Assembly (NCBI GenBank): GCA_002213445.1
Contig: NJIE01000006.1
Coordinates: 62,459 to 126,458, forward strand
Length of the DNA stretch: 64,000 bases
Reading direction: 5' to 3'
Source: Xenophilus sp. AP218F
Lineage (GTDB): Bacteria > Pseudomonadota > Gammaproteobacteria > Burkholderiales > Chromobacteriaceae
Below the pieces are notes generated by a model that worked only from the letters and a program-made list of their open reading frames with translations, was not told where the DNA came from and did no database searches. Each line of letters begins with the position of its first letter. Positions within the stretch are counted from its first letter, which is position 1. This document shows positions 11,289 through 19,618 of the stretch, piece after piece. The translations under genes and the position numbers were made by a program.

Positions 11289-11333
11289 ATCGTTTGCTCT
11301 CTTCCCAACTACCTAGAAACAGAAATGAAGACA

Positions 11334-11381
11334 AAGAAAAAGGCGGAGTCTTGAAGTGAAGATATCAAGAGGTTCCGCCTT
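11334..11381 (-). terminator. Terminator or attenuator between cvpA and purF
   Basis: AAGGCGGA (11340-11347) pairs with TCCGCCTT (11374-11381). An inner CTTGA/TCAAG pairing extends the stem, and on the minus strand TTTTTC follows. It lies in the 99-base gap between cvpA and purF and could tune purF expression relative to the upstream genes. Confidence 0.65.
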
Positions 11382-11387
11382 GTTCAC

Positions 11388-11888
11388 CTAAAATCCGGTG
11401 TCGTAGTGGAGGTTGTCGGCCATTGCCGCCGGCAACCATGGCCTTAAGGATAAGGCCAGATGTTCAAATGGCGTCGCCAGCACCGCGTTCCTCCACATCG
11501 GTTTTTGCGGCAAATCGCTCAAGCCGCCCATCAATACCATCGCCGTCACCAGCACCACGCCGCGCGCCAGCCCGAACGCCGCGCCGAACAGCCGGTTGAC
11601 GCCGCCCAGGCCGACGCTGTCGACCAATCCGGTAAGGGTAACACGCAACAACGCCGTTGCCAGCCAGGCGAGGAAAAACACCAGTACGAAGCCCGCCACC
11701 GCGCGCAGCCCTTCCGACGCCAGGCTGGCCGGCATGAAAGCCGCCGCCAGCGGCGAAAACTGCTTGGCGCACCAGAAGGCGATCAGCCAGGAACCCAGCG
11801 ACAGCACCTCGGCCACCAGCCCGCGCATCATCGCCACCAGCACCGAGCCGGCGATGACGGCGATCGCGATATAGTCGAATACGGTCAT
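11388..11888 (-). CDS. cvpA: CvpA family membrane protein
   Basis: This 166-residue protein has four predicted membrane helices (about 4-24, 28-47, 63-87 and 101-122) with the CvpA-type start TVFDYIAIAVIAGSVLVAMMRGLVAE. In E. coli CvpA is needed for colicin V production and affects purine-related growth and envelope stress. Its biochemical role is not settled. It lies five bases after the SPOR protein gene in the common folC-SPOR-cvpA-purF order. Confidence 0.93.
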   Translation of the reverse strand: MTVFDYIAIAVIAGSVLVAMMRGLVAEVLSLGSWLIAFWCAKQFSPLAAAFMPASLASEGLRAVAGFVLVFFLAWLATALLRVTLTGLVDSVGLGGVNRLFGAAFGLARGVVLVTAMVLMGGLSDLPQKPMWRNAVLATPFEHLALSLRPWLPAAMADNLHYDTGF

Positions 11889-11893
11889 GACGG

Positions 11894-12679
11894 CTACTTG
11901 CTGACGATGATGCCGTTGATGCCGGCCTTGGACAGCTTCTGCAGCGCGGCCTGCGCTTCGGCGTGGCTATTGAACGGCCCCACCCGCACTCGCGTCACCT
12001 CGCCCTTGCTGGTTTCCACCTTGGAGAAGTGGGCGCTGACGCCGGCCGCCTGCAGCTTGGCGCGCATCGCGTCCACCTTGGCCGGGTCGGACAGCGCCGC
12101 CAGCTGGATTACCGACTTGCCTCCCGCGGCGCTGTCCGCCTTCGGTTTGGCTTCCGGCTTGGCCTCGGCGTCGAAGCGGCCTTCCAGAATCGCCGCCGGA
12201 TCAGCCTGCTTGCGCGGCTTCTCGGCCTTCGGCTCCGGTTTGGGTTCGGCTTTGGGCTTGGGTTCCGGCTTATGTTCCGGCTTGGCGGTCGCAGCGGCCG
12301 GGCTGGCTGGCGGCTTGACCGGCGGGGCGGCTTGCGCCGGCGCATCGGCCTTGGGCTCGGTAATCGCGGACAGATTGGCCGCCAGTTCGGTGGCGCCCGG
12401 CTTCGCCACCGCCTGCGCTTCCGCCAGGGGTTGCGAGGCGGCGTGGGGAACGGCCGCCGGAGCCGAGGCCGGGCGCGATGACTGCGCCTGGGTTGGTGCC
12501 GGCGCGGACGCGCCGCCCATGATTTCTATCGACTCCGGCCTCATCTGCTGCTCCGGCAGATGGCCGACTACATTCCACAACACAACGGTTGCGATTGAAA
12601 CCAGCACCACCGCGCCCACCAGCCGGCGGCGGGCGCGCTTGCGCAGCAAAATCAGTTCATCTTGAGTGGACAGTGCCAT
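11894..12679 (-). CDS. SPOR-domain cell-division/envelope protein (DedD-like)
   Basis: The 261-residue protein has a short cytoplasmic N-terminus, one membrane helix (about 20-38) and a long linker rich in Ala, Pro, Lys and Glu (about 60-180). It ends in a C-terminal SPOR domain (about 185-261, beginning KSVIQLAALSDPAKVDAM). SPOR domains bind denuded septal peptidoglycan, and DedD-type proteins help constriction during division. GAGGA precedes the ATG. The position between folC and cvpA is the usual one for DedD-type genes in betaproteobacteria. The repeated KPEPKPKAEPKPEPK linker is low complexity. Confidence 0.9.
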   Translation of the reverse strand: MALSTQDELILLRKRARRRLVGAVVLVSIATVVLWNVVGHLPEQQMRPESIEIMGGASAPAPTQAQSSRPASAPAAVPHAASQPLAEAQAVAKPGATELAANLSAITEPKADAPAQAAPPVKPPASPAAATAKPEHKPEPKPKAEPKPEPKAEKPRKQADPAAILEGRFDAEAKPEAKPKADSAAGGKSVIQLAALSDPAKVDAMRAKLQAAGVSAHFSKVETSKGEVTRVRVGPFNSHAEAQAALQKLSKAGINGIIVSK

Positions 12680-12686
12680 GCATTCC

Positions 12687-13958
12687 TCAAATCGGGCGTT
12701 GCCGGGCGTCCATCACCTCGGCCACTGTGTGAAACGACCCGAAAACGACGATTCTATCATTCTCGCCGGCCTGCGATAAGGCGGCGCGCCAGGCGTCGGC
12801 CACGGCGTCGAAGGCCCTGACGTTGCGGATGCCGGCCTGCGCGAGCTTCTCGGCGATGTCTGCGCCGCGCTGGCCGCGCGGCATATCCAGCCCGGCGACG
12901 AACCAGCCGTCGAACTCGTCGCGCGCCAGCTCCAGCACCGCGGCCATATCCTTGTCCGCCAGCATCGAGAACACCGCGTAGCGATTTTCAGCGAACGGCA
13001 GCTGGCGCAGGCTGGCGACCATGGCCTTGACCGCGTGCGGGTTGTGCCCCACGTCCAGCACCACGGCGGGCCGCCCCGGCAACACCTGGAAACGTCCCGG
13101 CCACTCCACTTCCACCAACCCGCGCTTGATCGCGCCGAGGCTGACCGGCAAGCGTTCGCGCAGCGCGTCCAGCGCCGCCAGCGCGGCGCTGGCGTTGAAC
13201 AGCTGGTAACCGCCGCGCAGCGCCGGCAAGGGCAAGGCGTGGCGATGGCGCTCGCCGCAGCGGAACGACCACTGATTGTCCATGCGCTCGAAGCAGAAGT
13301 CGCGGCCGTACAGCTTGAAATCCGCGCCGATGGCGGCGGCGTGTTCGATCAGCTTTTGCGGCGGCCGCGGGTCGGCGCAGATGGCCGGCTTGCCGGCGCG
13401 GTAGATGCCGGCTTTCTCAAAGCCGATGTCCTCGCGGTTGTCGCCCAGAATCGCCTGGTGGTCGATATCGACGCTCACCACCACCGACACGTCCGGCTCG
13501 AAGATGTTGACCGCGTCCAGCCGCCCGCCCAGGCCGACTTCCAGAATGATGACGTCCACCTTCTCGGCGATGAAGCTGTGCATCGCCGCCAGAGTGCCGA
13601 ATTCGAAATAGGTCAGCGAAGTGTCGCCGCGCGCGGCGTCGATGGCTTCGAAACTTTGGATGATGCGCTCGTCGCTGGCCGGAACCAGATCGATGGCGAT
13701 GCGCTCGTTGTAGCGCAGGATGTGCGGCGAGGTGTACGTCCCCACCTTGAAGCCGGCGGCGTGAAAGATGGCGGACAACATGGCGCAGACCGAGCCCTTG
13801 CCATTGGTGCCGGCCACCATGATCACCGGGCAAGCCGCCTGCAGGCCCATCGCCGCGCGCACGGCTTCCACCCGGGCCAGGCCCATGTCTATGGCGGTGA
13901 AGTGCAGGCTTTCCTGCCAGCTCAGCCAGTCATTCAGAGTCGTTTTGGTCGTCATCAC
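12687..13958 (-). CDS. folC: Bifunctional folylpolyglutamate synthase/dihydrofolate synthase
   Basis: FolC joins glutamate to dihydropteroate and then extends the gamma-glutamyl tail of folates, using ATP. The 423-residue protein carries the Mur-ligase P-loop TNGKGS (51-56), the family's EVGLGGRLDAVN segment and a C-terminal DVGHNPHAVKA region. Two starts are possible: GTG at 13958 or ATG one codon later. The second overlaps the stop of the upstream ygfX-like gene in a TGATG arrangement, which suggests coupling. The gene precedes the SPOR protein. Confidence 0.95.
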   Translation of the reverse strand: MMTTKTTLNDWLSWQESLHFTAIDMGLARVEAVRAAMGLQAACPVIMVAGTNGKGSVCAMLSAIFHAAGFKVGTYTSPHILRYNERIAIDLVPASDERIIQSFEAIDAARGDTSLTYFEFGTLAAMHSFIAEKVDVIILEVGLGGRLDAVNIFEPDVSVVVSVDIDHQAILGDNREDIGFEKAGIYRAGKPAICADPRPPQKLIEHAAAIGADFKLYGRDFCFERMDNQWSFRCGERHRHALPLPALRGGYQLFNASAALAALDALRERLPVSLGAIKRGLVEVEWPGRFQVLPGRPAVVLDVGHNPHAVKAMVASLRQLPFAENRYAVFSMLADKDMAAVLELARDEFDGWFVAGLDMPRGQRGADIAEKLAQAGIRNVRAFDAVADAWRAALSQAGENDRIVVFGSFHTVAEVMDARQRPI

Positions 13959-14416
13959 ACGGTTTCATTGAGATCGGCCTGCGGCTCGGCCGCAAACCAC
14001 AACAGATAGACGCGCAGCTGGCGACGGCCTTCCGCCGCCGCGCTGTCGGGCCACAGCATCACGCTGCGCCGCCGGCCCGCCGCCTTGACGTTGAGCACGA
14101 TCAGCCAGGGGCTGACGAAGCTGTCGTCCAGCACCTGCGCGGGCTCCTCCCTCCCGTCGGGGTAATGCAGCGCCAGGACGCCGTAGGCGTCGACCTGCAG
14201 CAGGCAGGGATGAAAATCGCGCGCCCACCAGCCGTTGGCGCGCAAGGCCCACAGCGCCAGCAGCGCCTCGACGGGCGCAAGACCCGCCCAATGCAAGGGC
14301 AGATGCGCCAGGATCGCCAGCGAGGACAGCAGCCACGCCGACGCCACCAGCGCCAGCCAGCAAGGCGAGGGGCGCAAGCTCAGGGCGAACGGCGGCAACT
14401 GCGGACGGGACGGCAT
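13955..14416 (-). CDS. YgfX/CptA-type membrane protein
   Basis: The 153-residue protein has two closely spaced membrane helices (about 20-40 and 44-60) and a C-terminal soluble beta domain. The LRPSPCWLAL opening, the DDSFVSPWLIVLNVK segment and the LWPDSAAAEGRRQLRVYLLW tail match the pattern of the YgfX family. In E. coli YgfX/CptA affects cytoskeletal proteins FtsZ and MreB and is paired with SdhE. SdhE is not adjacent here; the upstream neighbour is an acidic protein. Its stop codon overlaps the folC start. The assignment rests on pattern resemblance. Confidence 0.75.
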   Translation of the reverse strand: MPSRPQLPPFALSLRPSPCWLALVASAWLLSSLAILAHLPLHWAGLAPVEALLALWALRANGWWARDFHPCLLQVDAYGVLALHYPDGREEPAQVLDDSFVSPWLIVLNVKAAGRRRSVMLWPDSAAAEGRRQLRVYLLWFAAEPQADLNETV

Positions 14417-14423
14417 GGAGCGC

Positions 14424-14780
14424 TCAGAGATCGTTGGCCGGCATGTTGTGGATGTCGGCGTCCACGCTGTCCATCACCGTGGAGTGGATCTCCACGTCGA
14501 ACCATTCCCAGAACGCCTTCAGCGACAAATCCGCCGGCCACAGGGCTTCGTCCTCGTCCCAGGACGCCAGTTCCATCTTGAACAGTTGTTCATAAATTTC
14601 ATCGAGGTGGGAGATGGCCTCTTCCGGCTCGACGAATTCCGGCAGCAGGATGGCGGTGCAGTCGCTGCGCAGGCTGTCCAGCGTCAAATCCACCATGTCG
14701 GCATCCGGCAGTTGGTTGAGCCAGTCCAGGAACGGTTGCTTGGGCTTGATCACGGCGACGGCGCGGTCGACAAAGTACAT
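14424..14780 (-). CDS. Conserved acidic protein of unknown function
   Basis: From the ATG at 14780 (AAAGGAA upstream) the protein is 118 residues, starts MYFVDRAVAVIKPKQPFLDWLN, and is strongly acidic, with many Asp and Glu in its middle and C-terminal parts. It has no signal peptide or membrane helix, so it is probably cytosolic. It lies eight bases before the ygfX-like gene and is probably the first gene of the ygfX-folC-SPOR-cvpA run, divergent from the ABC-F gene. I do not recognise a named family. Confidence 0.8.
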   Translation of the reverse strand: MYFVDRAVAVIKPKQPFLDWLNQLPDADMVDLTLDSLRSDCTAILLPEFVEPEEAISHLDEIYEQLFKMELASWDEDEALWPADLSLKAFWEWFDVEIHSTVMDSVDADIHNMPANDL

Positions 14781-14894
14781 GGCGATTCCTTTCAATTTCC
14801 GGTTGGCGCGCATTGTACCCCATCTGTCCGGAGCCCAGCACGCCGCGTGCTACAATTGCGGCCGATCCCACTTTACCTACAAGACGCATCACCC

Positions 14895-16805
14895 ATGGCA
14901 CTGATTTCCGTTGAAAAGGCCTGCCTCGCGTTCGGCCACCACGCCCTGCTGGACAATGTCGATTTTTCCCTGGAGCCGGGCGAAGTCGTCGGCCTGATCG
15001 GCCGCAACGGCGCCGGCAAATCGTCGCTGCTCAAAGGCATCGCCGGCGCGGTGGCGCTGGACGACGGCCGCATCAACATCAAGGGCGACATCAAGGTGGC
15101 CTACGTGCCGCAAGAACCGGAATTCAACCCGGAACACACGGTTTTCGAAGCCGTGGCCGAAGGCCTGGGCGACCTGAAAGCCCTGCTCACCGACTACCAC
15201 CGCATCACCCACCAGCTGACGCAAAACCACGCCGGCCACAACGAGGCGCTTAGCCGGATGGAAAGCATCCAGCAGCAACTGGAAGCCCGCGACGGCTGGC
15301 AGTTCGACGCGCTGATCAGCTCCACCCTCTCCCACTTGGGCCTCGACGCCGACAAGCGGGTGGGCGAGCTGTCCGGCGGCTGGAAAAAACGGGTGGCGCT
15401 GGCGCGCGCGCTGGCGGCCAAGCCCGACGCGCTGCTCCTCGACGAGCCGACCAACCACCTGGACGTTTCCGCCATCGAATGGCTGGAAGGCCTGATCAAG
15501 AACTTCGCCGGCAGCGTGCTGTTGATCACCCACGACCGCCGCTTCCTCGACAACGTCGCCAGCCGCATCGTGGAGCTGGACCGCGGCCTGCTGCGCAGCT
15601 ATCCGGGCAGTTTCTCCGCCTACCAGACGCGCAAGGCCGAAGAACTGGCGATAGAGGAAGAGCAAAACCGCATCTTCGACAAATTCCACGCCCAGGAAGA
15701 AGTATGGATCCGCAAGGGCATCGAGGCGCGCCGCACCCGCAACGAAGGCCGCGTTCGCCGGTTGGAAGCCATCCGCCGCGAACGCGCCTCGCGCCGCGAA
15801 CGCGTCGGCCAGGTGAACTTCCAGCTGGATGCCGGCGAGCGCTCCGGCAAGCTGGTGGCCGAACTGGAGCACGCCAGCAAGGGCTTTGAAGGCCGCACCC
15901 TGATCCGCGACTTCACCACCCGCATCCTTCGCGGCGACAAGATCGGCCTGATCGGTCCCAACGGCGCCGGCAAAACCACGCTGCTCAAGCTGATCCTGGG
16001 CGAACTCGCCCCCGACAGCGGCGTCGTCAAACAGGGCACCAAGCTGGAAATCGCCTACTTCGACCAGTTCCGCGAGCAGCTGGACGAGGAAACCAGCGTG
16101 GCCGACATCATCAGCCAAGGCAACGATTTCGTCGAAATCGGCGGCGTGAAGAAGCACGTGATGAGCTATCTGGAAGACTTCCTGTTCTCGCCGCAGCGCG
16201 CCAGAAGCCCGGTGCGCTCCCTGTCCGGCGGCGAGCGCAACCGCCTGCTGCTGGCCCGCCTGTTCACCCGCCCCGCCAACGTGCTGGTGCTGGACGAACC
16301 GACCAACGATCTGGACATCGACACGCTGGAACTTCTGGAAGACGTGATCAGTCAGTATTCCGGTACCGTTTTTCTGGTCAGCCACGACCGGGCCTTCCTC
16401 GACAACGTGGTCACCCAGGTCATCGCCTTCGAAGGCGAAGGCAGGCTGGAAGAATATCCCGGCGGTTACCAGGACTGGATCGACACCCGCGAACGCATGA
16501 GCGCGCTCAAGCCGCAGGAAAAGAGCAAGGACCCCGTCGCCGCCCAGCCCGCGCGCCAGGACAAACCGAAACCGGCGCGCAACAAGCTGTCCTACAATGA
16601 AGTGCGCCAGCTGGCAGCCCTGCCCGACGAGATCGCCGCGCTGGAAGCCGAACAGGCCGAGCTGAACCAGAAGCTGCTCGACCCCAACTGCTACCGCGAC
16701 TCGCCCAAGGAGGCCGTCGCCTGGCAGCAGCGCATCGAGGCGATCGACGAATTGCTGATGGAAAAGCTGGCGCGCTGGGAAGAACTGGAGTCGAAACAAC
16801 AATGA
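14895..16805 (+). CDS. uup: ABC-F family ATP-binding protein (Uup-like)
   Basis: The 636-residue protein contains two ABC ATPase domains and no membrane segment, the ABC-F layout. The first domain has GRNGAGKS (36-43), LSGGWKKRVALARAL and LLLDEPTNHLD; the second has GPNGAGKTT, LSGGERNRLLLARL and LVLDEPTNDLD. A C-terminal extension after about residue 550 (PARNKLSYNEVRQL, then charged coiled-coil helices) is characteristic of Uup. Uup-type proteins act on ribosomes or on branched DNA intermediates, and the family role is still debated. The start at 14895 gives the family N-terminus. Its stop overlaps the next start by four bases. Confidence 0.92.
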   Translation: MALISVEKACLAFGHHALLDNVDFSLEPGEVVGLIGRNGAGKSSLLKGIAGAVALDDGRINIKGDIKVAYVPQEPEFNPEHTVFEAVAEGLGDLKALLTDYHRITHQLTQNHAGHNEALSRMESIQQQLEARDGWQFDALISSTLSHLGLDADKRVGELSGGWKKRVALARALAAKPDALLLDEPTNHLDVSAIEWLEGLIKNFAGSVLLITHDRRFLDNVASRIVELDRGLLRSYPGSFSAYQTRKAEELAIEEEQNRIFDKFHAQEEVWIRKGIEARRTRNEGRVRRLEAIRRERASRRERVGQVNFQLDAGERSGKLVAELEHASKGFEGRTLIRDFTTRILRGDKIGLIGPNGAGKTTLLKLILGELAPDSGVVKQGTKLEIAYFDQFREQLDEETSVADIISQGNDFVEIGGVKKHVMSYLEDFLFSPQRARSPVRSLSGGERNRLLLARLFTRPANVLVLDEPTNDLDIDTLELLEDVISQYSGTVFLVSHDRAFLDNVVTQVIAFEGEGRLEEYPGGYQDWIDTRERMSALKPQEKSKDPVAAQPARQDKPKPARNKLSYNEVRQLAALPDEIAALEAEQAELNQKLLDPNCYRDSPKEAVAWQQRIEAIDELLMEKLARWEELESKQQ

Positions 16806-17359
16806 ACAAACCGTCCCCGATGGCCCTCCCCGTAGATCGCCGCGCGCTGCTGCGCGGCGCGGCGCTGGCGTCACTGGCCGCGCTGCTTGCTTCATGCTCG
16901 AGCGCGCCGGTCAAAACCGGACAGCGCAAGCCCGCCCGGCCATCGGGCGACACCTCCCTGTCAGGGCTCAAGGCCGAAGGCACCGGCGCGGAAATCCTGC
17001 TCTACACCATGGGGCTGCTGGACGGCGGCTATCAGTTCGGCGGCCGCAACCCCGAAGCCGGCCTAGACTGCAGCGGCATGGTCAGCTACATCTACCAGAA
17101 CGCGGTGGGCATCAAGCTGCCGCACAATGCGGCGCAAATCGCCAGCATCGCCCGCCCGATCAGCACGAGCCAGATGCAGGTGGGTGACCTGGTGTTCTTC
17201 AACACCATGAACCGCCCGTTTTCGCACATGGGCATCTTCATCGGCGACGGCAAATTCGTGCACGCGCCGCGCACCAACAGCACCATCCGGGTGGCTCGCC
17301 TGGACAACAGCTACTTCGCGCCGCGCTTCGAGGGCGCCCGCACCATATTGCGCGCCTGA
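16802..17359 (+). CDS. NlpC/P60 family lipoprotein peptidase
   Basis: The 185-residue precursor has a basic N-terminus (DRRALLRG), a hydrophobic stretch and a lipobox ending at Cys32 (ALLASC), so it is probably an envelope lipoprotein; the RR pair also hints at Tat export. The catalytic domain shows the NlpC/P60 Cys in GLDCSGM (C90), His in FSHMGIF (H142) and a third polar position around H154 (FVHAP). Such enzymes cleave peptide bonds in the peptidoglycan stem. Its start overlaps the ABC-F stop by four bases (ATGA). Confidence 0.92.
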   Translation: MNKPSPMALPVDRRALLRGAALASLAALLASCSSAPVKTGQRKPARPSGDTSLSGLKAEGTGAEILLYTMGLLDGGYQFGGRNPEAGLDCSGMVSYIYQNAVGIKLPHNAAQIASIARPISTSQMQVGDLVFFNTMNRPFSHMGIFIGDGKFVHAPRTNSTIRVARLDNSYFAPRFEGARTILRA

Positions 17360-17443
17360 CACGGGCTGCCGCGCCAATCTCAAAATGAATATGCTAATCT
17401 GCCTGCTTCGGCCGCAGAGGCAACGACAAGCGCTCTTCACGAT

Positions 17444-18274
17444 ATGAAACTCGTATTCAGCAAAATGCAAGGTCTGGGCAATGACTTCATGGTCATAGAC
17501 GGCGTGCGCCAGAGCGTGGAGCCGGACGGCGCGCTGATCCGCCGCCTGGGCGACCGCCACTTCGGCGTCGGCTTTGATCAGCTGCTGCTGGTGGAGCCGC
17601 CGCGCGCGGCCGACAACGACTTCCGCTACCGCATCTTCAACAACGACGGCGGCGAGGTGGAGCAATGCGGCAACGGCGCGCGCTGCTTCGCCAAATTCGT
17701 CTGCGACCAGGGACTGACTAGCAAGCGGCGCATCCGCGTGGAAACCGCCAAGGGCGTGATCGTGCCGGAATACCTGGGCGACGATCTGGCGCGGGTGGAC
17801 ATGGGCGTGCCGCGCTTCGCCCCCAAGGACATCCCCTTCCGCGCCGAGCACGAAGCCATCAGCCACTTGCTGAGCGTCGGCGAGCTCTCCTGCGAAATCA
17901 GCGTGGTGTCGATGGGCAACCCGCACGCGGTGCAGACGGTGGCCGACGTGGACGCCTTCCCGGTTGCGGAGCTGGGCGCGGCCATCGAGCGCCACGCCAG
18001 CTTCCCGCAGCGGGTCAACGCCGGCTTCATGCAGGTGATCGGCCGCGACGAAATCCGGCTCCGGGTATACGAACGCGCCGCCGGCGAAACGCTGGCCTGC
18101 GGCACCGGCGCTTGCGCCGCCGTGGTCAGCGGCATCCGCCTCGGCCTGCTGGACGCGCGGGTGCGGGTTCATACCCGCGGCGGCGACCTTGCCATCGAAT
18201 GGGCGGGCGAAGGCCAGCCCGTCATCATGACCGGCCCTGCCGTCACGGTATTCCAGGGCGAAATCCACATCTGA
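17444..18274 (+). CDS. dapF: Diaminopimelate epimerase
   Basis: DapF converts LL- to meso-diaminopimelate for lysine and peptidoglycan synthesis. The 276-residue protein has the two active-site cysteines in their family motifs: C75 in [10 protein letters not shown] and C219 in LACGTGACA. The opening [13 protein letters not shown] is also typical. The gene is followed by a DUF484 gene as in many proteobacteria, but the usual xerC does not come third here (it is at 39426). Confidence 0.97.
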   Translation: MKLVFSKMQGLGNDFMVIDGVRQSVEPDGALIRRLGDRHFGVGFDQLLLVEPPRAADNDFRYRIFNNDGGEVEQCGNGARCFAKFVCDQGLTSKRRIRVETAKGVIVPEYLGDDLARVDMGVPRFAPKDIPFRAEHEAISHLLSVGELSCEISVVSMGNPHAVQTVADVDAFPVAELGAAIERHASFPQRVNAGFMQVIGRDEIRLRVYERAAGETLACGTGACAAVVSGIRLGLLDARVRVHTRGGDLAIEWAGEGQPVIMTGPAVTVFQGEIHI

Positions 18275-18310
18275 CTCAAGACAAGCCATCAGCGCGAAAG
18301 GGTTGCACAT

Positions 18311-18961
18311 ATGCAAAGCGACGAGGTTCTGGCCTTTCTGGACGGCCATCCCGATTTTCTGATGCATCACGCCGAACGCTTTGGCCTGCACCCGGCCAAG
18401 CTGCAACAGGACCGGGTGGTGGTGTCGTTCGCCGAGCGGCAGCTGCTGGAACTCAAGGATCTGAACCGCCAACTGGAAGCCCGGCTGCAACAACTGGTGG
18501 AGCATGGCGAGAACAATGACCTGCTGCTGTCGCGCCTGCATCAGATGACGCTGGCGCTGCTGGCCTGCCGCACGCTGGGCCACGCGCTGGACACCGTGCG
18601 CGAGAGCTTCGCCGAGCAGTACCAGCTGGATCGCGTCGCCATCCGTCTGTGGCACCCCGGGGCCGAGCAGCACGACGCGGTTTACAACTCGCGCAACGAG
18701 GTGCAGGCACTGGCCCGCAACCTGAACGCGCCCTACTGCGGCCCCTACGTCAACGACGAAGTGCTCAGCTGGTTTCCCAGCAAGCCGGTGCTGCAGTCGT
18801 TCGCCCAGATCGCGCTCAGGAACCGCGCCGGAGAAGCCTTCGGCATCCTGGTGCTGGCCACCGACGACGCCCACCGCTTCACCTACGACATGCACACCCA
18901 GTACCTGGCTCGAATCGGCGAACTGGTTTCCGCCACCTTGCTGCGCACGCTGGAGGACTGA
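18311..18961 (+). CDS. DUF484 family protein
   Basis: The 216-residue cytosolic protein begins with the DUF484-type sequence DEVLAFLDGHPDFLMHHAE. A coiled-coil-like stretch (about 45-75, LNRQLEARLQQLVEHGE) and a GAF-like C-terminal part follow. The function is not established; in other proteobacteria the gene lies between dapF and xerC. AAAGGG precedes the start, and its stop overlaps the next gene's ATG in TGATG. Confidence 0.92.
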   Translation: MQSDEVLAFLDGHPDFLMHHAERFGLHPAKLQQDRVVVSFAERQLLELKDLNRQLEARLQQLVEHGENNDLLLSRLHQMTLALLACRTLGHALDTVRESFAEQYQLDRVAIRLWHPGAEQHDAVYNSRNEVQALARNLNAPYCGPYVNDEVLSWFPSKPVLQSFAQIALRNRAGEAFGILVLATDDAHRFTYDMHTQYLARIGELVSATLLRTLED

Positions 18962-19530
18962 TGATCGCCACCCCCGCCAGCCTGGCGCTGCTCGCCCTGC
19001 TGGGCATGTTCTACCTGCACGTGCTGTGGCGTCTGATCGCCGACCGCGACGCTTGCGCCACCGCGTGCTTCGCGGCCGCCTACCTGATCCTGGCCAGCAC
19101 GCTGAAATTGAGCCAACCGCCCTTCCTGCTGGCGCCCATCCTGCTGCCTTTCATCTACTGCTACGCCTGGCTGGGCGTGGCCGCCGTGCTCTGGAGCGCC
19201 TGCTTCATGCGCGCAGGCAGGCGGGAGCTGGGCTTCCCCGGCCGTTCACCGAAGCTGGCGGCGCTATTCGCCAGCCAGCTGGCGCTGCATATCGGCGTGC
19301 TGGGCCTGTCGCCCTGGCTGGACTGGCGGCCGCTGGCCATCTACGTGATGGCGCCGCCGCTGGTGGTGGTGGTCAGCTATCCGGCTTACCGCCTGCTGCT
19401 GTACGTGGCTCGCCGGCGCGGCGACAGCGCCTTCCCGTGGACGATCTGGGGCGGGCTCTGCCTGCTGACGCCGCTGGCCTTGCTGCTGCTGGAACGCTGG
19501 CTGGCCCCGCTGATCCTGCCGCTCACCTGA
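18961..19530 (+). CDS. Multi-pass membrane protein of unknown function
   Basis: The 189-residue protein is hydrophobic throughout, with five to six predicted membrane helices separated by short charged loops such as MRAGRRELGFPGRSPK and ARRRGDS. Its ATG overlaps the DUF484 stop codon, so the two are almost certainly translated together. It occupies the place where xerC normally follows dapF and DUF484. I do not recognise a family. Confidence 0.75.
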   Translation: MIATPASLALLALLGMFYLHVLWRLIADRDACATACFAAAYLILASTLKLSQPPFLLAPILLPFIYCYAWLGVAAVLWSACFMRAGRRELGFPGRSPKLAALFASQLALHIGVLGLSPWLDWRPLAIYVMAPPLVVVVSYPAYRLLLYVARRRGDSAFPWTIWGGLCLLTPLALLLLERWLAPLILPLT

Positions 19531-19618
19531 AAAAACCTTGGCGAAACAACGACAGCCCTTCCCTAACGGCCTTAATCCGCGTACCATCCCGCCTCTTTTT
19601 TTACAAGGGGATGGCTTC

